Positions 16,944-24,963 of a stretch of 64,000 nt of DNA are shown here, in pieces. The translations under genes were made by a program, and so were the position numbers. The stretch's first letter is position 1, and the number at the start of each line of letters is the position of its first letter. Source of the stretch: Levilactobacillus brevis (GTDB lineage Bacteria; Bacillota; Bacilli; Lactobacillales; Lactobacillaceae); contig CP079699.1 of the NCBI GenBank assembly GCA_021383565.1, positions 1,798,001-1,862,000 on the forward strand, in the 5' to 3' direction. Below the pieces are notes generated by a model, which was given only the letters and a program-made list of their open reading frames with translations, searched no databases and was not told where the DNA came from.

Positions 16944-17738
16944 ATGACAAACAACCGAATTTTAGCCGTGACAGGTGGCCACAACTTCAGAGAACTCGGG
17001 GGTTACCCCACGGTTGATGGGCACACCGTTAAATGGCGTAAACTGATTCGGACTGCCGGTTTGGCCAACCTCACCCCCGCTGATCAGCAGCATCTCAGTG
17101 ACTATGGTGTCGTGGCGGATGTGGACTTCCGATCCAAGGACGAACAAGCCCAAGCCCCCGACAAGGTTCCAGCCGGCGTCAAATATCATTTTCTCCCCGT
17201 CTTTCCGGCCGACGACGAGACCGACGCTTCGGCCTCGCAGATTCAACTGGCCCAGCGTTTCTCGAAAGATGACCAATCCGGCTACCGACACATGCTGGAT
17301 GTTTACCGGCAGATGATGACATTGCGGTCCGCTCAGGTCGCCTACCACGATTTCTTTGACACGCTACTGGCCAATGACCAGCCCAACCAGTCCGTCTTGT
17401 TTCACTGTACGGCGGGCAAGGACCGGACTGGGATGGGCGCCTACTTTGCGTTAAGTGCGCTGGGCGTTGATCCCCAGATTATCCGCGAAGATTACCTGCT
17501 CACCAACAAGGTTATTGCCCCCCGCATTGCGCAGCAGAGCGCCGACGCCAAGCAACGCGGACTAGGCGACATCTTCGTCACCAACATGCGGGCTTTGTAC
17601 ACCGTTAACGCCGACTACTTCGACGCGGCGACTAAGATCGTCAACACCCAGTATGGCGGCGCCCAGGATTACTTGCGCGACGTTCTCGGTCTGTCCAATC
17701 GCGACATTACCGATTTGAAACGCCTCTATCTCGACTAA
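16944..17738 (+). CDS. Tyrosine-protein phosphatase (LipA-like, Y_phosphatase3)
   Basis: A 264-residue phosphatase with the N-terminal family motif N-F-R-E-L-G-G-Y (residues 14-21), D-F-R-S near 64, and the P-loop H-C-T-A-G-K-D-R-T-G near 152 in which cysteine is the nucleophile and arginine binds phosphate. The K-D-R-T-G version is typical of bacterial enzymes with broad specificity for phosphotyrosine and phosphoinositides. There is no signal peptide. The next gene starts 64 bases downstream, but a terminator lies between. Confidence 0.9.
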   Translation: MTNNRILAVTGGHNFRELGGYPTVDGHTVKWRKLIRTAGLANLTPADQQHLSDYGVVADVDFRSKDEQAQAPDKVPAGVKYHFLPVFPADDETDASASQIQLAQRFSKDDQSGYRHMLDVYRQMMTLRSAQVAYHDFFDTLLANDQPNQSVLFHCTAGKDRTGMGAYFALSALGVDPQIIREDYLLTNKVIAPRIAQQSADAKQRGLGDIFVTNMRALYTVNADYFDAATKIVNTQYGGAQDYLRDVLGLSNRDITDLKRLYLD

Positions 17739-17746
17739 CTCACGGC

Positions 17747-17780
17747 CAGACTAACTGTAACTTGGTTAGTCTGGTTTTTC
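17747..17780 (+). terminator. Rho-independent terminator
   Basis: CCAGACTAAC pairs with GGTTAGTCTGG, followed by TTTTTC, just before the ribosome site of the next gene. Confidence 0.85.
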
Positions 17781-17802
17781 ACCCCAGAAAGGACTTGATT
17801 GA

Positions 17803-18744
17803 TTGAAGAAGAAAACGTTGACTTGGACCCTCCCATTGGCAGGGATTGCGGCGACGTCACTGATTGCGAGCGAACACCTTTTTAATTTCGCGTTTAAGCG
17901 GGTCAATTACGTCCCCGAAACCTCGGCGGATAAGCAGAAATACGCCGATGCCTACTACGCCTACGTGGATTGGTACAAGGCCATCCCCAAGGAGAAATGG
18001 TATCTCCACGAACACGACCCCAACAACCGGATGGTGGCGGAGTACATTCCTGCCGAGACGCCGAGCACCCGAACCGTGATTATCTCCCACGGCTACAAGG
18101 GTAACGGCGAGACCATGGCCAACTTTGTTCAGATGTATCACCGCCTGGGCTTCAACGTCTTGTTACCAGATGACCGGGGCCACGGCGAGAGTGCCGGCAA
18201 GTACATTAGCTTCGGCTGGCTCGATCGCTTGGACTATTTACAGTGGATTCAGCAGGTTATCGACCGGGCCAACGCCGACGTGAAGATTCTCCTCTTCGGC
18301 GTCAGCATGGGTGGGGCCACGATGGAAATGCTGTCGGGCGAAAGCTTGCCGCCACAGGTGAAGGCGATCATCGCCGACTGTGGCTACTCCAGCATCGAAG
18401 CGGAATTAACCTATCTATTGAAGCGCCAATTTCATCTACCGAAATACCCGATTGAACCGCTGGTCAGCACCATTTCTAAGCGTCGGTTGGGCTACTACCT
18501 CGGCGACGTGACGTCCACCGATCAGCTACGGAAAAACAAGCGGCCGATCCTCTTCATTCATGGTGAGAAGGATGTCTACGTGCCGGTCGGAATGGCCTAC
18601 GAGAACTACGCGGCTACCCATGCGGCCAAGCAACTGTGGATTGTTAAAAATGCCTCGCACGCCGAGAGTTTCTGGATCAATCCCGCTCGGTACCAAGCAC
18701 ACGTGGAAGAGTTTCTCCAGACTTACTTTGACCCCGAACACTAG
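17803..18744 (+). CDS. Membrane-anchored alpha/beta hydrolase
   Basis: The 313-residue protein has an N-terminal hydrophobic segment (6-25) likely to act as signal anchor, then an alpha/beta-hydrolase domain: S-H-G-Y near 90, D-D-R-G-H-G near 124, nucleophile elbow G-V-S-M-G-G near 167, acid in H-G-E-K-D near 254 and histidine in A-S-H-A-E near 286. It resembles the extracellular hydrolases of the S9/YqkD-like group. TTG 17803 is chosen because AGAAAGGA lies nine bases upstream. The substrate is unknown. Confidence 0.85.
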   Translation: MKKKTLTWTLPLAGIAATSLIASEHLFNFAFKRVNYVPETSADKQKYADAYYAYVDWYKAIPKEKWYLHEHDPNNRMVAEYIPAETPSTRTVIISHGYKGNGETMANFVQMYHRLGFNVLLPDDRGHGESAGKYISFGWLDRLDYLQWIQQVIDRANADVKILLFGVSMGGATMEMLSGESLPPQVKAIIADCGYSSIEAELTYLLKRQFHLPKYPIEPLVSTISKRRLGYYLGDVTSTDQLRKNKRPILFIHGEKDVYVPVGMAYENYAATHAAKQLWIVKNASHAESFWINPARYQAHVEEFLQTYFDPEH

Positions 18745-18814
18745 AAAAACTTTAGACGTTTAGATTTCCTTTAATAAATGGTCAAAAAGTCGTCACAGCT
18801 TTCCCCCGATTCTA

Positions 18815-18841
18815 TTCACAAACGTCGGGTATAGTTATAAC
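18815..18841 (+). promoter_or_regulatory. Candidate promoter of the small RNA
   Basis: TTCACA (18815-18820) and TATAAC (18836-18841) are separated by 15 bases, somewhat short. They precede the first stem-loop. This is a weak match. Confidence 0.35.
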
Positions 18842-18847
18842 CATAGT

Positions 18848-19045
18848 AATTAGCCGATAGCTGTTACTACTCAATTCTATATCCAATCCCTTTTTAGATT
18901 CTCTCCCCCTAAGAGAATCAATCCCTGGTTAGGTTCCCTCAAGCCTAGCCAACTCCTCTAAACTGAGTGTCACTCCCCCTTAAAGTGACCTCACTCCTCA
19001 TGAAAAATCCGCACCGTCTCTCCCCGAGATGATGCGGATTTTTTG
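18848..19045 (+). ncRNA. Candidate small RNA with C-rich hairpin loops
   Basis: The gap 18745-19161 has no credible ORF but four successive hairpins: 18897-18919 (GATTCTCT/AGAGAATC, loop CCCCCTA); 18926-18951 (TGGTTAGG/CCTAGCCA, loop with TTCCCTC); 18965-18996 (GAGTG-TCACT/AGTGA-CACTC with a bulge, loop CCCCCTTA); and 19006-19045 (AATCCGCA/TGCGGATT enclosing TCTC/GAGA with loop TCCCC, then T6). All four loops expose UCCC or CCCC, and CTCC segments lie between them. These motifs complement Shine-Dalgarno sequences, as in Listeria LhrC, staphylococcal RsaE and streptococcal csRNAs. Strand is set by the terminal T run. It is a prediction without expression data. Confidence 0.65.
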
Positions 19046-19161
19046 TATTTTCGTGTGCGCTTTGCCTGCGACTGCGCCGACAATCAAACTAACGTCGACT
19101 GTCTTCAGTACGCTAACCTGCCGATTACACTAGAGGATTAGCCAATCACAGCACCGAGAAA

Positions 19162-19383
19162 TTACAAATGCCCCCACGCGCGGTACAGGTCCGCACGGTG
19201 GTGTTGCTCCGTGGTTTCCTTGGTTGCGAGGAGTTGCTTTTGAATCGCCGCCCAGCGGTCTTCGCTGAGGAGAACGGCGCCCTGATGATTGCCTTCAATT
19301 TTAACTGGTTTTCCCGCGTTAGCCGCTTGCATCAATGCTAAGAAATTCTGTTGTGCGTCAGTCAGTGAATAGGTCGTCTTCAT
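19162..19383 (-). CDS. Phd/YefM-family antitoxin, apparently orphan
   Basis: The 73-residue protein starts with T-Y-S-L-T-D-A-Q-Q-N-F-L-A-L-M and continues K-P-V-K-I-E-G-N-H-Q-G-A-V-L-L-S-E-D-R-W, the fold pattern of Phd/YefM type II antitoxins (DNA-binding N-terminus, toxin-binding C-terminus). No RelE/Doc toxin lies on either side: the neighbours are purB, 26 bases away on the same strand and upstream, and the small RNA region. It may be co-transcribed with purB. Confidence 0.75.
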   Translation of the reverse strand: MKTTYSLTDAQQNFLALMQAANAGKPVKIEGNHQGAVLLSEDRWAAIQKQLLATKETTEQHHRADLYRAWGHL

Positions 19384-19408
19384 ACGCCATTCCCCCTATA
19401 GTCGTTGG

Positions 19409-20704
19409 CTAGTCTAAGCCTAGTCGATGGAAAATATAATCTACGCGTCGTAAGTGATAGTGATAATCAAAGGCATCTTCAATCTGATCGGGCGTCAACC
19501 GGGCCGTAATCTCGGCGTTAGCCTCTACCAACGGCCGGAACTGCACCTGATGATCCCAAGCCTGTGCTGTCAACGGTTGAACCAGATCATAAGCATCTTC
19601 GCGGCTCAGGCCGGTCTCAATCAGCTTCAATAATAGTCGCTGACTGTAAATCAACCCGTACGTCCGCCCCATGTTGGCCTTCATCGTTTCGGGGAACACG
19701 TCCAAATTCGTCAAAATCCGGTTGATTCGATGCAACATGTAATCCAATAACGTGGTGCTCTCCGGTAAAATCATCCGTTCCGCCGAGGAGTGGGAAATAT
19801 CCCGCTCGTGCCACAGGCTAACATCCTCATAGGCCGTAACCATGGTGCCGCGTAAGACCCGGGCCAGCCCCGTCACGTTCTCCGAACCGATCGGATTGCG
19901 CTTGTGCGGCATCGCCGAAGAGCCCTTTTGGCCGGGATTGAAGTGTTCCTCGACCTCATGAATCTCCGAGCGTTGCAAGCCCCGAATCTCAGTCGCAATA
20001 TTTTCGACACTGGTGCCAATCAACGCCAAGGTCGCCACGTAATCCGCATGAAGATCGCGGGGCAAGACCTGCGTTGCGATCGGCTGTGGCGTAATGCCCA
20101 GCTGGTCACAGACGAAGGCTTCCACCTCGGGCGGCACGTTCGCAAACGTGCCCACGGCCCCACTGATCTTGCCGGTCTCGACTTCGACGGCCGCACGATC
20201 GAAACGACCCAAGTTACGTTGCATCTCTTCATAGAAGCGCGCCATCTTCAGCCCAAAGGTGGTTGGTTCGGCCTGCACACCATGTGTCCGCCCAATCATG
20301 ACGGTCTTCTTGTACCGTAAGGCTAGCGTCTTCAGGGTCGCAATCAGGTCGACCAGACTCTGACGAATCACCACGTTAGCTTGCTTCAAGCGATAGCCCT
20401 GCGCCGTATCGACGACATCGGTGCTGGTCACGCCAAAGTGAATCCACTTTCGTTCGGCACCCAGTGATTCCGAAACGTTGCGGGTGAAGGCCACAATATC
20501 ATGATGGGTGACGGCTTCAATCTCCGCGATGCGATCCACATCAAAGGTCGCGTTGGCCCGGATTTTCTGGGCATCGGCTGCCGGAACTTCGCCCAACTGA
20601 GCCCACGCTTCGTCGATGGCCACTTCAACGGCTAACCAAGATTGGTATTGATTCTCTAGCGACCAGATCTGACCCATTTCTGGTCGGGTATAACGTTCTA
20701 ACAT
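19409..20704 (-). CDS. purB: Adenylosuccinate lyase
   Basis: The 431-residue enzyme cleaves SAICAR and adenylosuccinate, releasing fumarate, in purine synthesis. The signature loop G-S-S-A-M-P-H-K-R-N-P lies near residue 262, with the catalytic serine in that loop and the histidine in T-H-x-V near 141. A GGAGG precedes ATG 20704. It diverges from purA, and the shared control region has PurBox-like sites. Confidence 0.97.
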   Translation of the reverse strand: MLERYTRPEMGQIWSLENQYQSWLAVEVAIDEAWAQLGEVPAADAQKIRANATFDVDRIAEIEAVTHHDIVAFTRNVSESLGAERKWIHFGVTSTDVVDTAQGYRLKQANVVIRQSLVDLIATLKTLALRYKKTVMIGRTHGVQAEPTTFGLKMARFYEEMQRNLGRFDRAAVEVETGKISGAVGTFANVPPEVEAFVCDQLGITPQPIATQVLPRDLHADYVATLALIGTSVENIATEIRGLQRSEIHEVEEHFNPGQKGSSAMPHKRNPIGSENVTGLARVLRGTMVTAYEDVSLWHERDISHSSAERMILPESTTLLDYMLHRINRILTNLDVFPETMKANMGRTYGLIYSQRLLLKLIETGLSREDAYDLVQPLTAQAWDHQVQFRPLVEANAEITARLTPDQIEDAFDYHYHLRRVDYIFHRLGLD

Positions 20705-20730
20705 ACGTTTCCTCCTATGAATATGGACTA

Positions 20731-20764
20731 AAACCCGAACATTATTTTAATTGTTCCGTTTATT
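20731..20764 (-). promoter_or_regulatory. PurBox-like pair before purB
   Basis: AAACCCGAACATT (20731-20743) and, inverted, AATTGTTCCGTTTATT (20749-20764) resemble the Gram-positive PurR box AWWWCCGAACWWT. They lie 27-60 bases before the purB start. Confidence 0.5.
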
Positions 20765-20880
20765 GCTCCACAAGGTATTTTACCACAGATCATCCCACTT
20801 TCGCCAGTATTTTTCATTGATTGCGCCCCATAATTACTTTTATATAGATATAAATAGAACTTTATTAGCCATTAATATAA

Positions 20881-20921
20881 AAATAGTTCGCTTTTAAGTT
20901 GATTTTTAATCCCGAACTTGT
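20881..20921 (+). promoter_or_regulatory. PurBox-like pair before purA
   Basis: AATAGTTCGCTTTTA (inverted box, 20882-20896) and TAATCCCGAACTTGT (20907-20921) resemble the PurR box. A further GTTCGG core is at 20942-20947. They lie 57-97 bases before the purA start. Confidence 0.5.
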
Positions 20922-20977
20922 TACACTAATTCTTGCTGGGTGTTCGGCCTAGCAAAATAAAGTAATGAGGTGTTGTT

Positions 20978-22264
20978 ATGTCATCAACAGTTGTAGTCGG
21001 TAGCCAATGGGGCGATGAAGGTAAAGGAAAGATCACGGATTTTCTAAGTGAGAAGGCTGATGTCATTGCCCGCTACCAAGGTGGTGACAACGCCGGTCAT
21101 ACTATCGTTTTCAACGGTCAAACGTTTAAACTGCGGTTGATTCCTTCGGGGATCTTCTACGCGGATAAAACCAGCGTCATCGGCAACGGTGTCGTCCTGA
21201 ATCCCAAGTCATTGGTTGAAGAGCTGACTTATCTGCACGATAACGGTGTGGCCACCGATAATCTCCGGATTTCCGATCGGGCCCACGTGATCCTGCCTTA
21301 CCACATCCTGCTGGATCAAGCCCAGGAGAAGACGAAGGAAAATAAGATTGGGACCACCAACAAGGGGATCGGCCCCGCTTACATGGACAAAGCCGAACGT
21401 ATCGGGATTCGCGTGGCGGATTTGCTCGACCACGACATCTTTGCCGACAAGTTACGGCAAAACTTAATTGAAAAGAATAACGTTTTAACCAAACTCTACG
21501 ATGAAAAGCCATTAGACTTTGACGAGATTTTTGAAGAATACTACGCCCTCGGGCAACAAATTAAGCACCACGTCACCGACACGTCCGTCGTCATCAACGA
21601 CGCACTCGACGCCGGTAAGAACGTCCTCTTTGAAGGTGCACAAGGCGTGATGTTGGACATCGACCACGGAACTTACCCATTCGTGACGTCCTCTAACCCC
21701 GTGGCTGGTGGGGTAACCATTGGCGCCGGCGTTGGTCCGACGAAGATCGACCACGTGGTTGGCGTCTGCAAGGCCTACACGTCTCGGGTCGGCGATGGTC
21801 CTTTCCCTACTGAACTCTTCGATGAGATTGGCGACACCATCCGGGAGACCGGTCACGAATACGGCACGGTAACGAAGCGCCCTCGCCGGATTGGCTGGTT
21901 CGACAGCGTGGTCCTTCGGCATGCCAAACGCGTGTCCGGCTTGACCAGCCTGTCACTGAATTGTCTGGATGTCTTGACTGGCCTAAAGACCGTCAAGATT
22001 TGCAAAGCCTACGAACTTAACGGCGAGACCATCTACCACTACCCAGCTAGCCTCGTGGACCTGGACGCTTGCCAACCAATTTACGATGAACTGCCCGGCT
22101 GGACGGAAGACATCACCCACTGCCACTCGGTTGAAGAACTACCCGTTAACGCCCAAAACTACGTGAAACGACTGGCCGAACTGGTAGGCGTGGACATTGC
22201 CACGCTTTCCGTTGGCCCCGACCGCGAACAGACGAACATTTTACAAGACGTCTGGAACGCCTAA
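20978..22264 (+). CDS. purA: Adenylosuccinate synthetase
   Basis: The 428-residue enzyme joins IMP and aspartate with GTP to give adenylosuccinate. It opens with the P-loop [11 protein letters not shown] (residues 7-17), then D-N-A-G-H-T near 38 and the signature G-I-G-P-A-Y near 128. The length is that of the family. ATG 20978 follows GAGGTG. The guaC gene starts 25 bases after its stop, so they form an operon that interconverts purine nucleotides. Confidence 0.97.
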   Translation: MSSTVVVGSQWGDEGKGKITDFLSEKADVIARYQGGDNAGHTIVFNGQTFKLRLIPSGIFYADKTSVIGNGVVLNPKSLVEELTYLHDNGVATDNLRISDRAHVILPYHILLDQAQEKTKENKIGTTNKGIGPAYMDKAERIGIRVADLLDHDIFADKLRQNLIEKNNVLTKLYDEKPLDFDEIFEEYYALGQQIKHHVTDTSVVINDALDAGKNVLFEGAQGVMLDIDHGTYPFVTSSNPVAGGVTIGAGVGPTKIDHVVGVCKAYTSRVGDGPFPTELFDEIGDTIRETGHEYGTVTKRPRRIGWFDSVVLRHAKRVSGLTSLSLNCLDVLTGLKTVKICKAYELNGETIYHYPASLVDLDACQPIYDELPGWTEDITHCHSVEELPVNAQNYVKRLAELVGVDIATLSVGPDREQTNILQDVWNA

Positions 22265-22289
22265 CTTACACGACTAAGGAGTGACCCCT

Positions 22290-23276
22290 ATGCATCCTGC
22301 CGAAGTATTTGATTACGAAGATATTCAACTCGTTCCTAACAAATGTATCATTGATAGTCGCCACGACGCCGATACCAGTATTGAATTTGGCCCCCACCGC
22401 TTTAAGATTCCGGTGGTTCCTGCCAATATGGAAACGGTCATCAACGAGCCCTTAGCCGTTTGGTTGGCGCAAAATGACTATTTCTACGTCATGCACCGGT
22501 TCCAACCCCAAGAACGTCGGGGATTCATCGAACGGATGCACGACCAAGAGTTGTTCGCCTCCATCAGTGTTGGGGTGAAACCCGACGAACACGCCTTCAT
22601 CGATGAACTGGCGGCGGCCAACCTAGTGCCGGAATACATCACCATCGATATCGCCCACGGCCACAGTGATTCCGTGATTCGGATGATCCAACAGATTAAG
22701 TCTAAATTGCCGGATAGCTTCGTCATCGCCGGTAACGTGGGGACGCCTGAAGCCGTACGTGAACTGGAAAATGCCGGTGCGGACGCAACCAAGGTCGGCA
22801 TTGGCCCCGGTAAGGCCTGCATCACCAAGCTCAAGACCGGCTTCGGGACTGGCGGTTGGCAGTTAGCGGCCCTCCGTCTCTGTGCGAAGGCCGCGCGCAA
22901 GCCCATCATTGCCGATGGCGGTATCCGCTACAACGGCGACATCGCCAAGTCCGTACGTTTTGGCGCTAGCATGGTCATGATCGGGTCAATGTTGGCCGGT
23001 CATCAACAATCGCCGGGTAGTCTCCTGACGATTGACGGCCGGACGTTCAAGCAATACTGGGGCTCCGCTTCCGAAAAGCAAAAGGGCGCCTACCGCAACG
23101 TGGAAGGCAAGCAGATGCTAGTGCCTTTCCGTGGCGACATCGCCGACACGCTGACCGCCATGCAAGAAGACCTCCAGTCCTCAATTTCTTACGCTGGTGG
23201 CCGCAACCTGCTGGACATTCGGACGGTGGATTACGTCATCGTCAAGAGTTCCATCATGAACGGCGACAACTACTAG
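22290..23276 (+). CDS. guaC: GMP reductase
   Basis: This 328-residue TIM-barrel enzyme converts GMP to IMP with NADPH. It has the IMPDH/GMPR fold motifs V-P-A-N-M near 45, G-N-V-G-T near 150, the active-site cysteine in G-I-G-P-G-K-A-C near 181 and I-A-D-G-G-I-R near 213. The missing CBS pair and the Lys-Ala before Cys fit GuaC (IMP dehydrogenase has S-x-C). ATG 22290 is preferred over GTG 22281 because AAGGAG (22277-22282) is properly spaced. It is co-transcribed with purA. Confidence 0.94.
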   Translation: MHPAEVFDYEDIQLVPNKCIIDSRHDADTSIEFGPHRFKIPVVPANMETVINEPLAVWLAQNDYFYVMHRFQPQERRGFIERMHDQELFASISVGVKPDEHAFIDELAAANLVPEYITIDIAHGHSDSVIRMIQQIKSKLPDSFVIAGNVGTPEAVRELENAGADATKVGIGPGKACITKLKTGFGTGGWQLAALRLCAKAARKPIIADGGIRYNGDIAKSVRFGASMVMIGSMLAGHQQSPGSLLTIDGRTFKQYWGSASEKQKGAYRNVEGKQMLVPFRGDIADTLTAMQEDLQSSISYAGGRNLLDIRTVDYVIVKSSIMNGDNY

Positions 23277-23329
23277 TCGTCCCGTTCCACTTAAACTCGT
23301 GCACCCTTGCAATACTCTAAAATCACACA

Positions 23330-23387
23330 CAAAGTCGCCCCCTGCCGTTCGGTACACCACCGCATGACAGGGGGTGGCTTTTCGTGA
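23330..23387 (+). terminator. Rho-independent terminator of purA-guaC
   Basis: GTCGCCCCCTG pairs with CAGGGGGTGGC across a larger loop, followed by TTTTC. Confidence 0.75.
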
Positions 23388-23433
23388 TGACTGCTTTACT
23401 AGAATTATTGGGTTACGTTGGTCTGAGCTGGTC

Positions 23434-23615
23434 GCCTTACCGTTCTCAGAATATGAGCTGGATCGCGGTGGGCAGGACGCCCCGAGCCTGAGAAACGGTC
23501 TCGGCGCTCGCTTGGAACCACCAAGGATCGGTGTTTCCAAGTCGCCATTATCTAACCGGCTGACGCCGCTGAGATAATCCCACGGCTGAGCTCATATTCT
23601 GCTTCACTCACGGCT
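23434..23615 (+). repeat. Cloverleaf-type dispersed repeat, complete copy
   Basis: The outer stem CAGAATATGAGCT (23447-23459) pairs with AGCTCATATTCTG (23589-23601), 13 of 13. Inner hairpins are CCGAG/CTCGG, CTTGGAA/TTCCAAG and ATTATCT/AGATAAT. The outer arms share almost nothing with those at 5261 or 33468, yet pair equally well. Confidence 0.85.
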
Positions 23616-23639
23616 AAGTTAGCGGTCAGCCTCGACTTT

Positions 23640-23905
23640 GACCTGTTTACGTGACACACAAAAGTAGCTGCCAACACGGCCGGAGGCGGCCAGGAATGGA
23701 GCCAGCCGTGACGACCCAGTTAGCTGGCGTTTTGAGCCAGGTTACTGGGTGGGACGACTTGGGAGACTTGCGGTCCTGGCAAGGCTTCCAAGCGAGGTGG
23801 AAGCCCGCTTCTTGGCTGGAACCGTTCCCCACAGCAGGCGGAATTCCTGGCAGTTGCAGGCCACTTTGTCCGCTCATATTTTGCAAACGGTAAGGCGGCC
23901 AGTTA
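23640..23905 (+). repeat. Diverged composite-repeat remnant
   Basis: The stretch GGCCGGAGGCGGCCAGGAAT and the following TAGCCGTGAC-like segment (about 23679-23730) echo the first part of the composite repeat at 33640-33924. It ends in the cloverleaf family's AACGGTAAGGCGG. The similarity is clear but patchy. No gene is credible here. Confidence 0.5.
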
Positions 23906-23913
23906 CCGACCAG

Positions 23914-24342
23914 TCATCGAACCACCAGAACCGTGATGGGCGCGTACTTGGCCATGTAGGCGGCTTGGCTCCCGAAGTGCCGGCTTAATCCGCGCTTGGC
24001 CAGCGATCCAATCACCAGGATATCGGGCTTAACGTCCGGAATCACATCCTTCACAATGCTCTCGCCGGGTTCCCCCGTGGTAATCATCATCCGGACATCG
24101 GCGACCCCCGCCGCCATGGCTTGCTGGCGATACTGCCGCAAGCGTTGCTCCAACTCGACGTGTTCACCGTGAAGATAGTCGCTATCCAACGTCTGGTAAA
24201 TACTCAATTGTTCATTTTCCAAGACCGTCACAATCACCAACTCAGCCGCATCGCGTTTGGCCAGTTGAATCGCCGCGTTTAGGGCGAGTAAGGCATCCTT
24301 TGATTCATCCACACCGACTAAGATCCGTTTAAATTTGGTCAT
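23914..24342 (-). CDS. Universal stress protein (UspA family)
   Basis: The 142-residue single-domain Usp begins K-R-I-L-V-G-V-D-E-S (residues 4-13) and ends with the ATP-binding-type motif G-S-L-A-K-R-G-L-S-R-H-F-G-S (about 112-125). The usual G-x2-G-x9-G(S/T) is altered, so nucleotide binding is uncertain. It is about 65% identical by eye to the next Usp upstream, a likely local duplication. A GGAGGAATGACCGCTG precedes ATG 24342. Confidence 0.9.
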   Translation of the reverse strand: MTKFKRILVGVDESKDALLALNAAIQLAKRDAAELVIVTVLENEQLSIYQTLDSDYLHGEHVELEQRLRQYRQQAMAAGVADVRMMITTGEPGESIVKDVIPDVKPDILVIGSLAKRGLSRHFGSQAAYMAKYAPITVLVVR

Positions 24343-24458
24343 CAGCGGTCATTCCTCCTTCAACTCTCTGCTTATGCTCTTACCTTCCAGTGTACTCACC
24401 GGGCGGCGCCACCCGTCACGAAGCAGTCGTATCTGAAAGGTAACGCAGCAAACCACGC

Positions 24459-24502
24459 GAAAAAAAGCCGCTAAACTGGAAATTCCCAGCTCAGCGGCTT
24501 CA
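24459..24502 (-). terminator. Rho-independent terminator
   Basis: On the minus strand AAGCCGCTGAGCTGGG pairs with CCAGTTTAGCGGCTT and a T7 run follows. It ends the mntH-usp transcript. Confidence 0.88.
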
Positions 24503-24517
24503 GTTATTTAAAATTAT

Positions 24518-24949
24518 TTAGCGAATGACCAGCACGGAGATTGGCGAATACTTGGCCATGTAGGCGGCCTGACTCCCGAAGTGTTTCCGAGCGCCCTTCT
24601 TGGCCTCCGACCCGACAATTAACAGATCGGGCTTAACGTGGGGAATCACATCCTTGACGATCGTTTCGCCAGGATCACCCTCAGCCACCAACATCTTAAC
24701 CTTGTTGACACCGGCGTCTTCGGCCTGCTTTTGATATTTCGCTATGTGCCGCTCCAACTCACGACGTTCACCGTGAATGTAGTCGGAATCCAACGCCTGG
24801 TAGACGTTCATATCATCATTTTCCAGAACAGAGACCACCACCAACTCGGCATCGTCTCGCTTGGCCTGATGAATGGCGTAGTTAAAGGCTAATAACGCGT
24901 CGGCCGAATCATCGACCCCTACTAGAATTCGTTTAAATGTCGTTGCCAT
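24518..24949 (-). CDS. Universal stress protein (UspA family), next to mntH
   Basis: The 143-residue Usp opens K-R-I-L-V-G-V-D-D-S and carries I-V-G-S-E-A-K-K-G-A-R-K-H-F-G-S near 110-126. It starts only 14 bases after the mntH stop and shares its terminator, so it is expressed with the manganese transporter. This links the stress protein to metal supply or acid/oxidative stress, an inference from position only. Confidence 0.92.
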   Translation of the reverse strand: MATTFKRILVGVDDSADALLAFNYAIHQAKRDDAELVVVSVLENDDMNVYQALDSDYIHGERRELERHIAKYQKQAEDAGVNKVKMLVAEGDPGETIVKDVIPHVKPDLLIVGSEAKKGARKHFGSQAAYMAKYSPISVLVIR

Positions 24950-24963
24950 TGCTGATCTCCTCC

